Assembly: GCA_027625915.1 (NCBI GenBank)
Contig: JANTQA010000070.1
Location: 14,637,001-14,701,000 of the forward strand
DNA from: Anaeramoeba flamelloides
Lineage: Eukaryota; Metamonada; Anaeramoebidae
Direction of reading: 5' to 3'
Length of the DNA: 64,000 nucleotides
This document shows positions 46,721-58,544 of the stretch, one piece after another (the stretch's first letter is position 1; every line of letters starts with the position of its first letter). The notes below the pieces were generated by a model. That model saw only the letters and a list, made by a program, of their open reading frames with translations. It was not told the DNA's origin and did no database searches. Position numbers and translations under genes: made by a program.

Positions 46721-48709
46721 CAATAAAAGAAAAATAAATTGAAATTTTTATTTCAATTTCCAAAATGTTTATTAATAATTACTGTTAAAACCAAATTATC
46801 AGAGGAACAATTGTGTCTCAGAGTTAATTAAGAAAACTTCATTTATTATCCAAAAATATCGTTTCTAAACAATTTTTTAGAGAAATTTAGATTTTCTTCA
46901 ACTTATAAACTTGAAAAATATTTTGGAATGTGAACTGAAAATTTTCATTTTTTAATTGCAAAATAATTCTTATATATTTTTAAAATAAAATAAAATTCAC
47001 TTCGAAATTTCTTTGAGGGTAAATATTCGATTCATAAGATATAAACTTTTAGAAATTTTCAATAATAACAACAGTATTAGCCTCTTAAAAAACAATCCAC
47101 TCAATGAGAATTAAATTGGAAACATTGAAACAATTTTTTTAAAATCAATTTTTCAAATCAATTTTATCCCTAAAAAACCTTAGAGAACTGTTAAAGAAAG
47201 TTTTGAACCTTATTTTGAAAAAAAAAAAAAAAAATATTCAACAACTTTCAAGAAATTAATGATTTTTTAATGACTCTAAACAATTATTTAATAACAATTC
47301 TCTTTATAATAACTTCAAAATTAGATTATTTAAATCCTATGAATAAAGTTAATTACAGCAATTTCAAACCAGGTGCGCACGATTTAACCTAACTTAAAAT
47401 TTCATTTTTCATTTATTTATTTATTGTGAGAAAGGACAAATCAAAATAAATTTACTAAATAAAAAAGAGAAGAAGAAAAATAATTAAAACATTAAAGTAA
47501 AATTTCAATTTTAATTCAACTTTCATTGAACTTCAAGATCTGTTAAAACTAAATCAAGGTTTTAACATCAAAACTCAAGAATACCTGAATAACAAGCTTC
47601 GTAAACAACTTTTCACATTTTCGTTTAAACTTTTTTGAAATTATTTTTAAAAAATTCCATTTTGTTTTTTTTTTTTTTTTTATTGTTTAAGGGAGGAGTT
47701 TTTAGTTCCTCTTGTTTGCCCGAATTCCTAAATTGTGATTTAGAAATTTTTTTAAAGATTTCCATATACTTTTGTTTTCCACTAGGGCTAATAAAGTTAT
47801 GTAATCTCTTCTGTCAATAATATTAGAAATATTATTGTTTTTTACTATATGAGATATATTAATCTTTTTTATTCAGATATTAAGATTTTACGATTATTTT
47901 CATAGGCTGTACAGTTCCAGAGAAAATGATCCAAATCTTCAATGATATCTAAATTTTTTATTTTTTTGCATAATTTAGAAAATTTTGATTTATCTTCATT
48001 CATAACATAAGAGTACCTGTTTAAATAATTTGTGGTTGTTCTAAGTTTTAAGATTGAGGTAGGACCTTTCCATTTTAAATATTTTTGTTGTTTGTTAATA
48101 TTATTTTGAATAGTAACAATTTTTAGGTATTTTCGTACTTTCCAACTTGGACTATTCTTTAATTGATTAATTCGATAGTTGTCTAATTCTAATTCAAAAT
48201 CTTTTAATGTTTTTGATTTCCAGTTAATATTTTCAACTTCTTTTTCTCTAAATGGCAGAAGTTTAATTAGTTTTTTGAATCCTAAAAAATTTAATTTTTG
48301 AATTAATTTATAGTTTCTCTTATATATCGTTATCCTTACTGGATCAATTTTTGCTTCTGTTTTATAAATAATTCTTGGGGAATGTGGATTAATTTTTAAA
48401 AGGAATTTAGTGATCTTTTTATTGATCCAAATGTCTATTTCTTTGAAATCATTTTCAGTTAGATCAAATATTTCTAATCCATATAATAATTGACTGTGTA
48501 AAACGGCTTTAAAAAAGTGAATTTTTAATCCATTTGTAATTTTTTTGTTCTAAAATATTGACTCGATTTTTGAAAAATTTTTTTAACTTTATCAAGGTTA
48601 AATTTTAAATGTGTTTTTTTATCGAGCCAAATACCAAGATATAAAATTTCTTTTGGAATTAAAGTTTTTATCGTTTTTTTATTATTCGGATTCATTCCAA
48701 AATCTTTTA

Positions 48710-48905
48710 CAGTCAGTTTCACTTATAAGGCACAAACTTTCAACGAAATTTAAGGCACAAAAAAATCTCAAATTAATCAACAAAATTTGTAATTATTTTG
48801 TTTACAATATATTTTTACTAGAATTTGAATTTTGTGCCTTAATTTGAGTTTTTTTTGTGCCTTAAATTTCGTTGAAAGTTTGTGCCTTAAAAGTGATACT
48901 GACTG
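48710..48905. mobile_element. MITE copy 4
   Basis: CAGTCAGTTTCACTTATAAG to AAAAGTGATACTGACTG, flanked by TA. LINE A at about 19998 (ATCTTTTATAATTTTAAAG) shows the uninterrupted site with a single TA, which confirms the TA duplication. Confidence 0.9.
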
Positions 48906-49220
48906 TATAATTTTAAAAATTTTTTCCAGTTGAAAATTTATTTCTATCATTGATCCTTTCATAATCAAAATCAAATCATCTTCAAACATACGAACATGTA
49001 TTGCTAATGATTTGATTTTTTCTAATAAAAAATGTGAAATAAACTCAAATAATAAAGGTGATAATGGATCTCCTTGATAAACACCTATCCCTTCTTTTGG
49101 GTAATATGCAAGTAGATATTTTTTTATAATTTCATTTTTAATAAATTTTTTGATTGAATAATAAATTAAAGAATGATGTATAGAATCAAAGCAATTTTGA
49201 ATATCGATTGTAACTATATA

Positions 49221-49418
49221 CAGTCAGTTTCACTTTTAAGGCACAAACTTTCAACGAAATTTAAGGCACAAAAAAAATCTCAAATTAAGGCACAAAATTT
49301 TGAATTTTTTTTTTTTACAATTTATTTTACTAGAATTTGGATTTTGTGCTTTAATTTGAGATTTTTTTTGTGCCTTAAATTTCGTTGAAAGTTTGTGCCT
49401 TAAAAGTGAAACTGACTG
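49221..49418. mobile_element. MITE copy 5
   Basis: CAGTCAGTTTCACTTTTAAG to CTTAAAAGTGAAACTGACTG, TA-flanked. LINE A near 20307 provides the empty site. It marks the left edge of the tandem duplication. Confidence 0.9.
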
Positions 49419-49618
49419 TAGATATTTTCTTTTTTATTATTTCTCATTTTTATTTTTTGATATTCATTCAACAAATTGAGAACTGCAATTCTTGTATCTA
49501 TTTTTTCTTAAATCCAAATTGTCTTTTTTGAAACTAAGTCCCAAGAATCTTGTATTCCCGCATATAATAATTTAAGAAAAAATCTTGGGAGAGTTTGATT
49601 AATTGAAATTGGTCTTTA

Positions 49619-49816
49619 CAGTCAGTTTCACTTTTAAAGGCACAAACTTTCAACGAAATTTAAGGCACAAAAAAATCTCAAATTAATCAACAAAAATTGG
49701 ATTTTTTATTTTTTACAAATTATTTTACTAGAATTTGAATTTTGTACCTTAATTTGATATTTTTTGTGTGCCTTAAATTTCGTTGAAAGTTTGTGCCTTA
49801 AAAGTGAAACTGACTG
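49619..49816. mobile_element. MITE copy 6
   Basis: Palindromic, TA-flanked, inserted between RT fingers and palm segments. LINE A at about 20512 shows the empty site. Duplicated as copy 8. Confidence 0.9.
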
Positions 49817-50545
49817 TATTTGAGTGGTACCCCTTCGTCTCCTGATTTATGAATGAATAATAAATTTCTTTTTTTGATAAAATTATTATTTTCCTGAGAG
49901 ATGTCTTGAATCAATTTAGAAATATTTTTTTGAATTGTTTCAATGAAGTTTTCATAATTCAAATAATATTCACTGTTTTGATATTTTATGGATTTGATAT
50001 GATATATTTTATCAAATTCTTTGACTGATTTATTTTTTTTTTGATATTTAATAATTGTTTTAATATTTGTAATTGAGAATATTTCTTCTATTTCAATATT
50101 AAATAGGAATCTTTTATTTAATTTAAATTTTTTAATAAAATTTATTACATAATTTTTTTGGTTTTTTACTTATTGAATTAACAAACCCGAAATATAATTA
50201 TTTCTAAATTTTTATTATTTAAAATCATTTTACTCGAAGTTTGTCTAAATTTATTTAACTTTTTCCAAAAATTTTCATTATTTTCAAATTCCGAATTAAT
50301 TTGGTCTAACAATTTTAAATACTTCTTTCTATTCCTATCTTTAATTTCTTGAATTAATTCATTATTTTTAAAGATTTTATAGATCAAACTATATAATTTA
50401 TAATCTTCTTTTCGAATTTTTAAAATTTTTCTTTCTTTTATTAAGAATTGTTTTTTTGAATTTTTTAAAATTCGAATCATTTAAATAGTAGTTGGTATTT
50501 TTGAAATAGTTTATAAACTTTTTTTGAAATTTAGGTATATCTTTA

Positions 50546-50743
50546 CAGTCAGTTTCACTTTTAAGGCACAAACTTTCAACGAAATTTAAGGCACAAAAAA
50601 AATCTCAAATTAAGGCACAAAATTTTGAATTTTTTTTTTTTACAATTTATTTTACTAGAATTTGGATTTTGTGCTTTAATTTGAGATTTTTTTTGTGCCT
50701 TAAATTTCGTTGAAAGTTTGTGCCTTAAAAGTGAAACTGACTG
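50546..50743. mobile_element. MITE copy 7
   Basis: Near-identical to copies 5 and 9. It lies at the junction of the two tandem units and is probably the product of the exchange between them. Confidence 0.9.
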
Positions 50744-50943
50744 TAGATATTTTCTTTTTTATTATTTCTCATTTTTATTTTTTGATATTCATTCAACAAA
50801 TTGAGAACTGCAATTCTTGTATCTATTTTTTTCTTAAATCCAAATTGTCTTTTTGAAACTAAGTCCCAAGAATCTTGTATTCCCGCATATAATAATTTAA
50901 GAAAAAATCTTGGGAGAGTTTGATTAATTGAAATTGGTCTTTA

Positions 50944-51139
50944 CAGTCAGTTTCACTTTTAAGGCACAAACTTTCAACGAAATTTAAGGCACAAAAAAAT
51001 CTCAAATTAATCAACAAAAATTGGATTTTTATTTTTTACAAATTATTTTACTAGAATTTGAATTTTGTACCTTAATTTGATATTTTTTGTGTGCCTTAAA
51101 TTTCGTTGAAAGTTTGTGCCTTAAAAGTGAAACTGACTG
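50944..51139. mobile_element. MITE copy 8
   Basis: Duplicate of copy 6 within unit 2, with homopolymer differences only. Confidence 0.9.
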
Positions 51140-51866
51140 TATTTGAGTGGTACCCCTTCGTCTCCTGATTTATGAATGAATAATAAATTTCTTTTTTTGA
51201 TAAAATTATTATTTTCCTGAGAGATGTCTTGAATCCAATTTAGAAATATTTTTTGAATTGTTTCAATAAAGTTTTCATAATTCAAATAATATTCACTGTT
51301 TTGATATTTTATGGATTTGATATGATATATTTTATCAAATTCTTTGACTGATTTATTTTTTTTTTGATATTTAATAATTGTTTTAATATTTGTAATTGAG
51401 AATATTTCTTCTATTTCAATATTAAATAGAATCTTTTATTTAATTTAAATTTTTTAATAAAATTTATTACATAATTTTTTTGGTTTTTTTACTTATTGAA
51501 TTAACAAACCCGAAATATAATTATTTCTAAATTTTTATTATTTAAAATCATTTTACTCGAAGTTTGTCTAAATTTATTTAACTTTTTCCAAAAATTTTCA
51601 TTATTTTCAAATTCCGAATTAATTTGGTCTAACAATTTTAAATACTTCTTTCTATTCCTATCTTTAATTTCTTGAATTAATTCATTATTTTTAAAGATTT
51701 TATAGATCAAACTATATAATTTATAATCTTCTTTTCGAATTTTTAAAATTTTCTTTCTTTTATTAAGAATTGTTTTTTGAATTTTTTAAAATTCGAATCA
51801 TTTAAATAGTAGTTGGTATTTTTGAAATAGTTTATAAACTTTTTTTGAAATTTAGGTATATCTTTA

Positions 51867-52063
51867 CAGTCAGTTTCACTTTTAAGGCACAAACTTTCAA
51901 CGAAATTTAAGGCACAAAAAAAATCTCAAATTAAGGCACAAATTTTGGAATTTTTTTTTTACAATTTATTTTTACTAGAATCTGAATTTTGTGCCTTAAT
52001 ATGAGATTTTTTTTGTGCCTTAAATTTCGTTGAAAGTTTGTGCCTTAAAAGTGAAACTGACTG
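51867..52063. mobile_element. MITE copy 9
   Basis: Palindromic and TA-flanked, in the endonuclease-RT linker, right edge of the tandem duplication. Confidence 0.9.
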
Positions 52064-52356
52064 TAATTTTATATATTTTTTGTATTTCCCAATTTTTATT
52101 TATCTGAAATTTGTTTAAAATAGCATAATGATCACTAATTTTATTGATTTATGTTTTTGTTTTACTAAATTGAAGATTATTAAAATTTGAAATGAAATAG
52201 TCTAAGTTGTTATCTTTTCGACTTGGTTTATTGTTTAGAGTAATTTTAAAATTTAAAATTGAAAAAAATTTTATATCATTATCTTTAAAATTAAAATCAC
52301 CACCAATAATTGTTTTATGATTTTGATATTTTTGTAATTCATTGAATATTTTTTTA

Positions 52357-52553
52357 CAGTCAGTTCCACTTTTAAGGCACAAACTTCCAACGAAATTTAA
52401 GGCACAAAAAAATCTCAAATTAAGGCACAAAATTTGAAATTTTTTATTTTACAATTTATTTTTACTAAAATTTGAATTTTGTGCTTTAATTTGAGATTTT
52501 TATTGTGCCTTAAATTTCGTAGAAAGTTTGTGCCTTAAAAGTGAAACTGACTG
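52357..52553. mobile_element. MITE copy 10
   Basis: Palindromic and TA-flanked, inside the endonuclease coding region of LINE E just upstream of IIGGDFN. Confidence 0.9.
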
Positions 52554-52722
52554 TATTAATTTCTACATTTCTATCATGTCTTTTATAAATATTTATTATT
52601 ACATAATCAGTGAATTGTATTCCCATCATATCAAGATCCGATATAAGAATTTCCCGAGTAAACTCTTTTAAGATATTTTTGACAATAATTAAAAGACCTC
52701 CTTTATAATTATTTTTACCATA

Positions 52723-52921
52723 CAGTAAGTTTCTCTTTTAAGGCACAAACTTTCAACGAAATTTAAGGCACAAAAAAAAATCTCAAATTAAAGCACAAAA
52801 TTCAAATTCTAGTAAAAATAAATTGTAAAAAAAAAAAATTGCAAATTTTGTGCCTTAATTTGAGATTTTTTTGTGCCTAAAATTTCGTTGAAAGTTTGTG
52901 CCTTAAAAGTGAAACTGACTG
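52723..52921. mobile_element. MITE copy 11
   Basis: Left end CAGTAAGTTTCTCTTTTAAG has small changes, right end GTGAAACTGACTG intact. TA-flanked, inside the endonuclease. Confidence 0.85.
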
Positions 52922-52991
52922 TAAGATTTTTTGTTAATTGAGAAATAATTTAAAAAAATCGGGTTTTTTGTTATTTTTGATTCTTTTATTA

Positions 52992-53188
52992 CAGTCAGTT
53001 TCACTTTTAAGGCACAAACTTTCAACGAAATTTTAGGCACAAAAAAATCTCAAATTAAGGCACAAAATTTGCAATTTTTTTTTTTTACAATTTATTTTTA
53101 CTAGAATTTGAATTTTGTGCTTTAATTTGAGATTTTTTTGTGCCTTAAATTTCGTTGAATGTTTGTACCTTAAAAGTGAAACTGACTG
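52992..53188. mobile_element. MITE copy 12
   Basis: Palindromic and TA-flanked. It sits where recognisable LINE E sequence ends, so it either hides the LINE's truncation point or caused it. Confidence 0.9.
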
Positions 53189-53411
53189 TAGTGATTTAAG
53201 ACTACTGTAATTAATATAAGATTTTACATTCAATTTTGATTTTTTTATTTTCAAAAAATTTACAGAACTATAATTTCTGGATAACTTCTGAAAATTAAAA
53301 AATTTGTTCTGTTAAATGAATATACGTTAGAGTAGTTTTAATGATAACAAATATTCCCTAGTTGTAAATTTTTAGAAAAAAAATTCTCAAAATTTAATTT
53401 CAAATATCTTA

Positions 53412-54894
53412 CAGCATTTTCGTTTTGAATATTCATAATTTAAATGTTTTTCACCAAATTTCACCCCAAGAAAAAAAGTAAAAATCTATCTATTCAAAAT
53501 TGATAAGAAAATAATTTTACCCACTTTAAAACTGTTCTGAAATCCTGTGAATTTTATGTGATTGGTTCACACCAAATTGTGAAATTAATGTGAAAACATA
53601 GGTAAAAAATAAAAATTGATATAATTTAAAATATCTTGTTAAAAAGAATATATTGTTAAGAAATTATGTTCACAATATTTCACAAAATTAATATTTTTTG
53701 TGAATTATAGTGTAGCAATGCTCTTAGTTTGTGAAAAATTTTTGGAGAACATTATTTCAAATATCTAGAATATTTAAAATTCAAAAAAATAAATATTTAT
53801 TATATTGACATTTATTCGATTGCTTTAATAATATCGAAATGATTTTTCCTATTATTATAAAAAAATAACCTTTAAAAAACTATAATGAATTCTTTGACCA
53901 TTCACATAAAATTCACAAATGATTTTTTTTATCTTTAATTTTTTTTTTTTTTTGGTTAAAAAATGTATATAATATTTCTTCAAAAAATGTCTATTTCTCC
54001 CATTTTAGACACAAAAAAATTATTTTTCTGGCAAAAAAAATGATTTTGTGTAATATCTCTAAAGTCTGAATTAAGAGAAAATTCTGAATTTACGAGATGT
54101 TTTTTTACAAAAAATTGAATTTGAAAAATGTACAAACAATTCTAATTTTTTCTCATTTTCAATTTACATTTGTGTAATTATCAAAAAAAAAAAAAACAAA
54201 ATATTTAATTTAATTTTTTATCATTTTTTTTCAACTATTTATTTTTTTGCAAAATCATACATTATCATTAAGTACCTTTTCATTAATGAATATTGAAAAT
54301 TTTAAATTTTGTTTTTTTTTTTTTTAAATTGAAATATCTTTTTCTATTTTCGACTTTTTAATAAAAATTTTCTCAGAATTATAAAATATATTTAATTTTT
54401 GTAACTGAACACAAAATTCAGTATATTTTTTTAAGGTATTTTATCCTTTGATAATAGGAAAAATCATATCGATATTATTAAAGCAATCGAATAAATGTCA
54501 ATATAATAAATATTTATTTTTTTGAATTTTAAATATTCTAGATATTTGAAATAATGTTCTCCAAAAATTTTTCACAAACTAAGAGCATTGCTACACTATA
54601 ATTCTTAAAAAATATTAATTTTGTGAAATATTGTGAACATAATTTCTTAACAATATATTCTTTTTTAATAAAATTATTTAAACAATATCAAATTTTATTT
54701 TTTACCTATGTTTTCACACTAAAACCACAATTTGGTGTGAACCAATCACATAAAATTCACAATTAACACAACACTTAAAAGTGGATATAATTATTTTCTT
54801 ATCGATTTTGAAGAGATAGATCTTTATGTTTTTTTTTCTTGAGGTGAAATTTTGTGACAAATATTTTTTATGAATATTCAAAACGAAAATGCTG
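53412..54894. mobile_element. Long-TIR element, about 1.5 kb
   Basis: The terminal arms of about 460 bp (53412-53875 and 54435-54894) are inverted copies. The ends are TA|CAGCATTTTCGTTTTGAATA and TTCAAAACGAAAATGCTG|TA. The loop of about 560 bp is AT-rich without a gene. A solo arm of the same family is at 57054-57560. Confidence 0.8.
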
Positions 54895-55247
54895 TAATTC
54901 CGGAATTTATCATTTGAATTTTTTGTATCATATCTAATTTAGGTCGAGTGGATCATTTTCAAATAAGATTTAAAAGTTAAATTAATCTTTATCGATATAT
55001 ATATATATATCAAGATTAATTGAAGAGTAGGTATTTTAACCCAAAAAAAATAAATTTTTTTCTTTGAAATTACTTGAAATCTATTTACAGAATTGATGGT
55101 ATTTCTTATTACAAGAAAAATGTTAAATTTATACCTGGGTGATCACTCGAGAACAAAAGAAGAAATTGCCAATAATTCAAATAAATAACAATAAAGAAAA
55201 TAACTTTTATTTATTTATTTTTAAATTTAAAAAAAAAAAAAGATAAT

Positions 55248-56830
55248 TTATTTTTCACAAAAAATTTCAATTTGAAAAATATTCCAATTTCGATGGGAAC
55301 CTGCTAAAAATCTATTAGATTTATTAGATTCCCATTCATATTCAAAGGGTGGTTTATATGTCCGTCCTAGATTTGAATATGTAGAAATATTATTATTCAT
55401 ACTATATTCTCGGCATCCTAAACTCAAATCTGATCCTCCTCCAAATATTGGTCCATAATCTAAATTGTAATAAATTTCTTCTCCTTTATTCTGATAAACA
55501 GGCATTTTCAAAGGTTTTTAAAATTTCGGATTAGTACTAATTAAGGAAAAAAGACAAGATTTATTTCCTGTTGAATTTTTACATGCATTATATGAGTCCC
55601 AATCAATTGCTACAAATCCCCCAAATAATGAATTGTCTTTTAATTTGATCAAAACAATTGATTTTCCTTTGTTATCACATTTTTGATGAAAGGTTTCTTG
55701 TTTCCATCCATCAGTTCTTTAATGGAATCTTCTTTTTAAATTAGAATAGCATCCAGCTTTTTGGATCCATTTTTCAAGAATTTGATTAAATTTTGGGTTA
55801 TTTTCTTTTTGAAGTATTAATGATTCTTTTAAAAATGATCAATTACTGTCAAATTAAAAGGAGATTTTGGAAATTTTTCATTATTTATTGAGAAATTAAT
55901 TTGATATTCTCCTTCTTCTTGGAATAAATATTTCCCTTTTAATTCTTCGTTATTATTTCCTTCTTGAAATTTGGTTATTTCTGCGATCATTTCATTGGGA
56001 TTTTTTTTTTACTTATTTGAATTTTGATATTGAATTCTTGGCCATTTAGACTTTCATTAAATTTATTTTTTAGAAGAATTGAAAATTGCAATTTATTTTT
56101 TAATTCAATTTCAGAAGTAATATTGATTTGAGTTTTATTAGAGATCATAAGAAAAATCTAATATCCAATTTTGCAAATTATTTATTAAATTATTTGAAAT
56201 GATATTTCTTTTCTGAAATTTTGAATTACATATTAATTGTTTATTTGCATTGTCATTTTCATTTTTCATTATTTTTTTTAATATAAAATAATTTATTAAG
56301 ATATCTTGATAATCTTCATATCTTTTTGAAATTTCAATTTCTTTTATTATCATTTTGGTTTTTTCAAAATTTTCAATTTCTTTTTGCATTTCATTTGATT
56401 GTTTCATCAATTTCAATTATTTTTCATTTTGTACTATTGAAATTTCTTCCATTATTTTCTGGAATTTTTTTTTTATTATTTGATTTAATTCTTGATAATT
56501 TCTTTGAACAAAAACAAGATTTAATTTTTTTTTTCTTTTAAGCAATTCAATTTTTCATTTTGAATTTTTCCAACAAATTTGATTTTTTTATTATTTGTTT
56601 CTTCTATTTCATTGATCAATTTTTCCAATTCATTTTGGATTTTTTTTTATATCCTTCTTTGAAATTTACAACTTGATTACATTTTCTATAATTCAAAATT
56701 ACACAGTCACTGCATAATAATTCTTTCTGATCAAGACAAAAATAATTAAATGGTAAATTATTGTGTTCTTTACATGATCTTGGAAATTGTAAATTTGAGT
56801 TTTCTCTTGCTATTTGGGTTAAATTTGTTT
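55248..56830 (-). pseudogene. Broken B-box / coiled-coil / filamin-repeat / TLDc gene
   Basis: Order on the minus strand: B-box zinc finger (CKEHNNLPFNYFCLDQKELL, then CSDC...CNQVV), a coiled coil (QNELEKLINEIEETNNKKI, and on to 56150), a filamin-type immunoglobulin repeat (EEGEYQINFSINNEKFPKSP) and a TLDc domain (FHQKCDNKGKSIVLIK, LFGGFVAIDWDS, GPIFGGGSDL, FLAGS, FQIEIF). TRIM-like proteins with filamin repeats usually act in ubiquitin signalling; TLDc domains bind V-ATPase or protect against oxidative stress. At least four frame breaks each lie at a homopolymer one base too short (A9 near 56650, A5 near 56550, A10 near 56001, T5 near 55830). TAA codons interrupt NEK.LKLMKQ, RRFH.RTDGW and NPKF.KPLKM. 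The start is probably in an unrecognised upstream exon. Either a decaying gene or a poorly polished stretch. Confidence 0.7.
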
Positions 56831-57053
56831 AATTAAAAAAAATAAAATTTTACAATTTGTGTAAAAACAATTAAAAATAAATTATGGAATATCAAAATTC
56901 AAAAAATATATTCAAGTGGAATTCTAATAAAAAGAATAAAATATTCTTAAAAAGAATTAGAAGTTTGTAAGAGTTAAAATTTGAATCAAAATACTTTAAG
57001 TAAAACTTTTTAAAAACCATTTCAAAATAATATTATTCTGTTTTTTCTAAACA

Positions 57054-57560
57054 CAGCATTTTCATTTTGAATATTCACAAAAAATTATTTGTTACAAAAT
57101 TTCACATTAAGAAAAAAAAAAAAAAATTATGTCTTCAAAATTGATTAAAAAAATAATTTTACCCACTTTCAACTGTTCTGAAATCTTGTGAATTTCATGT
57201 GATTGATTCACACCAAATTTTCAAATCATTGTGAAAAAACAGGTAAAAAATAAAAATTTAATATTGTTTAAAATATCTTATTAAAAAATAATAGATGGTT
57301 AAGGAAATTATTGTAACAATATTTCATAAAATTAATATTTTTTGTGAATTATTATAAAAAAAATGTTTTTGGTTTGTGAACAATTTATAGGTAGAACTTT
57401 CTTCAAATACCTAGGATATTTAAAATTCAAATAAAAATAAATATTTATTATTTCAACATTTATTAGATTACTTTAATAATATCGAAATGATTTTTTTCTA
57501 TTATTAAAGGATAAAATACCTTTAAAAAAATATTGTGAATTCTTGTGACCATGTCAGAAA
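57054..57560. mobile_element. Solo arm of the long-TIR element family
   Basis: CAGCATTTTCATTTTGAATA and the following 450 bp match the left arm of 53412-54894 (for example CATGTGATTGATTCACACCA, AATAATATCGAAATGATTTT). No inverted partner arm is seen downstream, so the other half has been lost. Confidence 0.7.
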
Positions 57561-58290
57561 AATTTGAAAATACTGTGAAATTTTATTTTAAAATTAATTT
57601 TGAATTTTATTAAAATAAACTTTGAAAATCCTCAAATGATTTAATTTTGGTTTTGTATTTTTTAAGATTAAAACATAAATTAAATTTGTTTTTTCTTCAA
57701 AATCTTTATTCAGTACTCAAGTATTTTCCGAATTAAATTGATTTTGAACTTATTATTTTCATCAAAAAAAAAAAGATTTTATTTTTGTTCCATTCTATAA
57801 TAATTTTCTATTGAAGAAACAAGACTTTTTAATTTCAATCCTGAAAATGAGTTTTAAAAAAAATTATAAAATATTACATTTTATTTTATTTTTTTCATTT
57901 TAGATTTCTATTCATCTTTATTAAGAAAAGTAAAAAAAGAAAACCTCATTTTTTAGAACTTTTCTAAAATTTAATTCAAAGTTTCTAAATAACTTAAAAT
58001 GTTTAAACTTGTAGAATTTGAAATAAAGTTTTATATTTTTTGCTATTTTTTTTAAGAGCAAAACAAAATGAAACAAAGTAAATATAGATTAATACACACT
58101 CACCCACTCACACACCCGTATATATATATAATAGGATTTTTATATTTTACATAAGAAAGATATTAAATTTATATCTCTTAGGTTAACTTAAAAGGTTTTG
58201 AAATGGACTTTAAAAAATTTTCAAATTTTTTAAGAAAATACAAAAATCATTGAAAAAAAAGAGAAAATTTGAACTTGTAAATTAGGTTTC
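57561..58290. other. Non-coding stretch, nothing recognised
   Basis: AT-rich with a short (TA)n run at about 58120-58135. No gene or repeat supported. Confidence 0.5.
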
Positions 58291-58298
58291 TTCTATTA

Positions 58299-58494
58299 CA
58301 GTCAGTTCCACTTTTAAGGCACAAACTTTCAACGAAATTTAAGGCACAAAAAAATATCAAATTAAGGCACAAAATTTGGAATATTTTTTTTTACAAATTA
58401 TTTTACTAGAATTTGAATTTTGTGCTTTAATTTGAGATTTTTAGTGTGCCTTAAATTTCGTTGATAGTTTGTGCCTTAAAATTGAAACTGACTG
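58299..58494. mobile_element. MITE copy 13
   Basis: CAGTCAGTTCCACTTTTAAG to TTAAAATTGAAACTGACTG, TA-flanked, outside any LINE. Confidence 0.85.
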
Positions 58495-58544
58495 TAAACA
58501 AAAAAAAAAAAAAAAAAAAAATATAAATTATTCTTTTTTTATTG

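Larger units (their letters stand above)
49221..51866. repeat. Tandem duplication of a MITE-LINE-MITE-LINE unit
   Basis: Unit 1 (49221-50545) and unit 2 (50546-51866) have the same order: MITE, about 200 bp of RT, MITE, about 730 bp of RT and linker. They differ mainly by homopolymer lengths and a few substitutions (for example TTTCAATGAAG against TTTCAATAAAG). A MITE stands at each edge and at the middle, as expected from unequal exchange between MITE copies. Confidence 0.85.
47665..52991 (-). mobile_element. LINE E, riddled with MITEs
   Basis: Starts at its 3' end with a T run and the conserved block AAGGGAGGAGTTTTTAGTTC. The RT contains EGIGVYQGDPLSP (about 49070) and FEDDLILIMKG (about 48980). 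The linker has ELIQEIKDRNRKKYLKLLDQ, and the endonuclease has IIGGDFN (about 52290) and PSRKDNNLDYF. Nine MITE copies lie in or at the edge of it. A segment of about 1.32 kb is duplicated in tandem. With the MITEs set aside, the coding order matches LINE A/B. The 5' end is lost at about 52991. Confidence 0.85.

Noticed and set aside
18783-53188. LTR retrotransposon or retrovirus-like origin for the reverse transcriptases
   Set aside because: An APE-like endonuclease, poly(A) tails, 5' truncation, an 18-bp target duplication and the absence of LTRs, protease and integrase indicate non-LTR LINEs.
6549-56420. Reassignment of TAA (or TGA) to a sense codon
   Set aside because: TAA occurs at Gln-like places in the SBBP and TLDc genes. 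But the two intact RCC1-BTB proteins use CAA throughout, have no internal TAA, and end at TAA just where the paralogs start to diverge.
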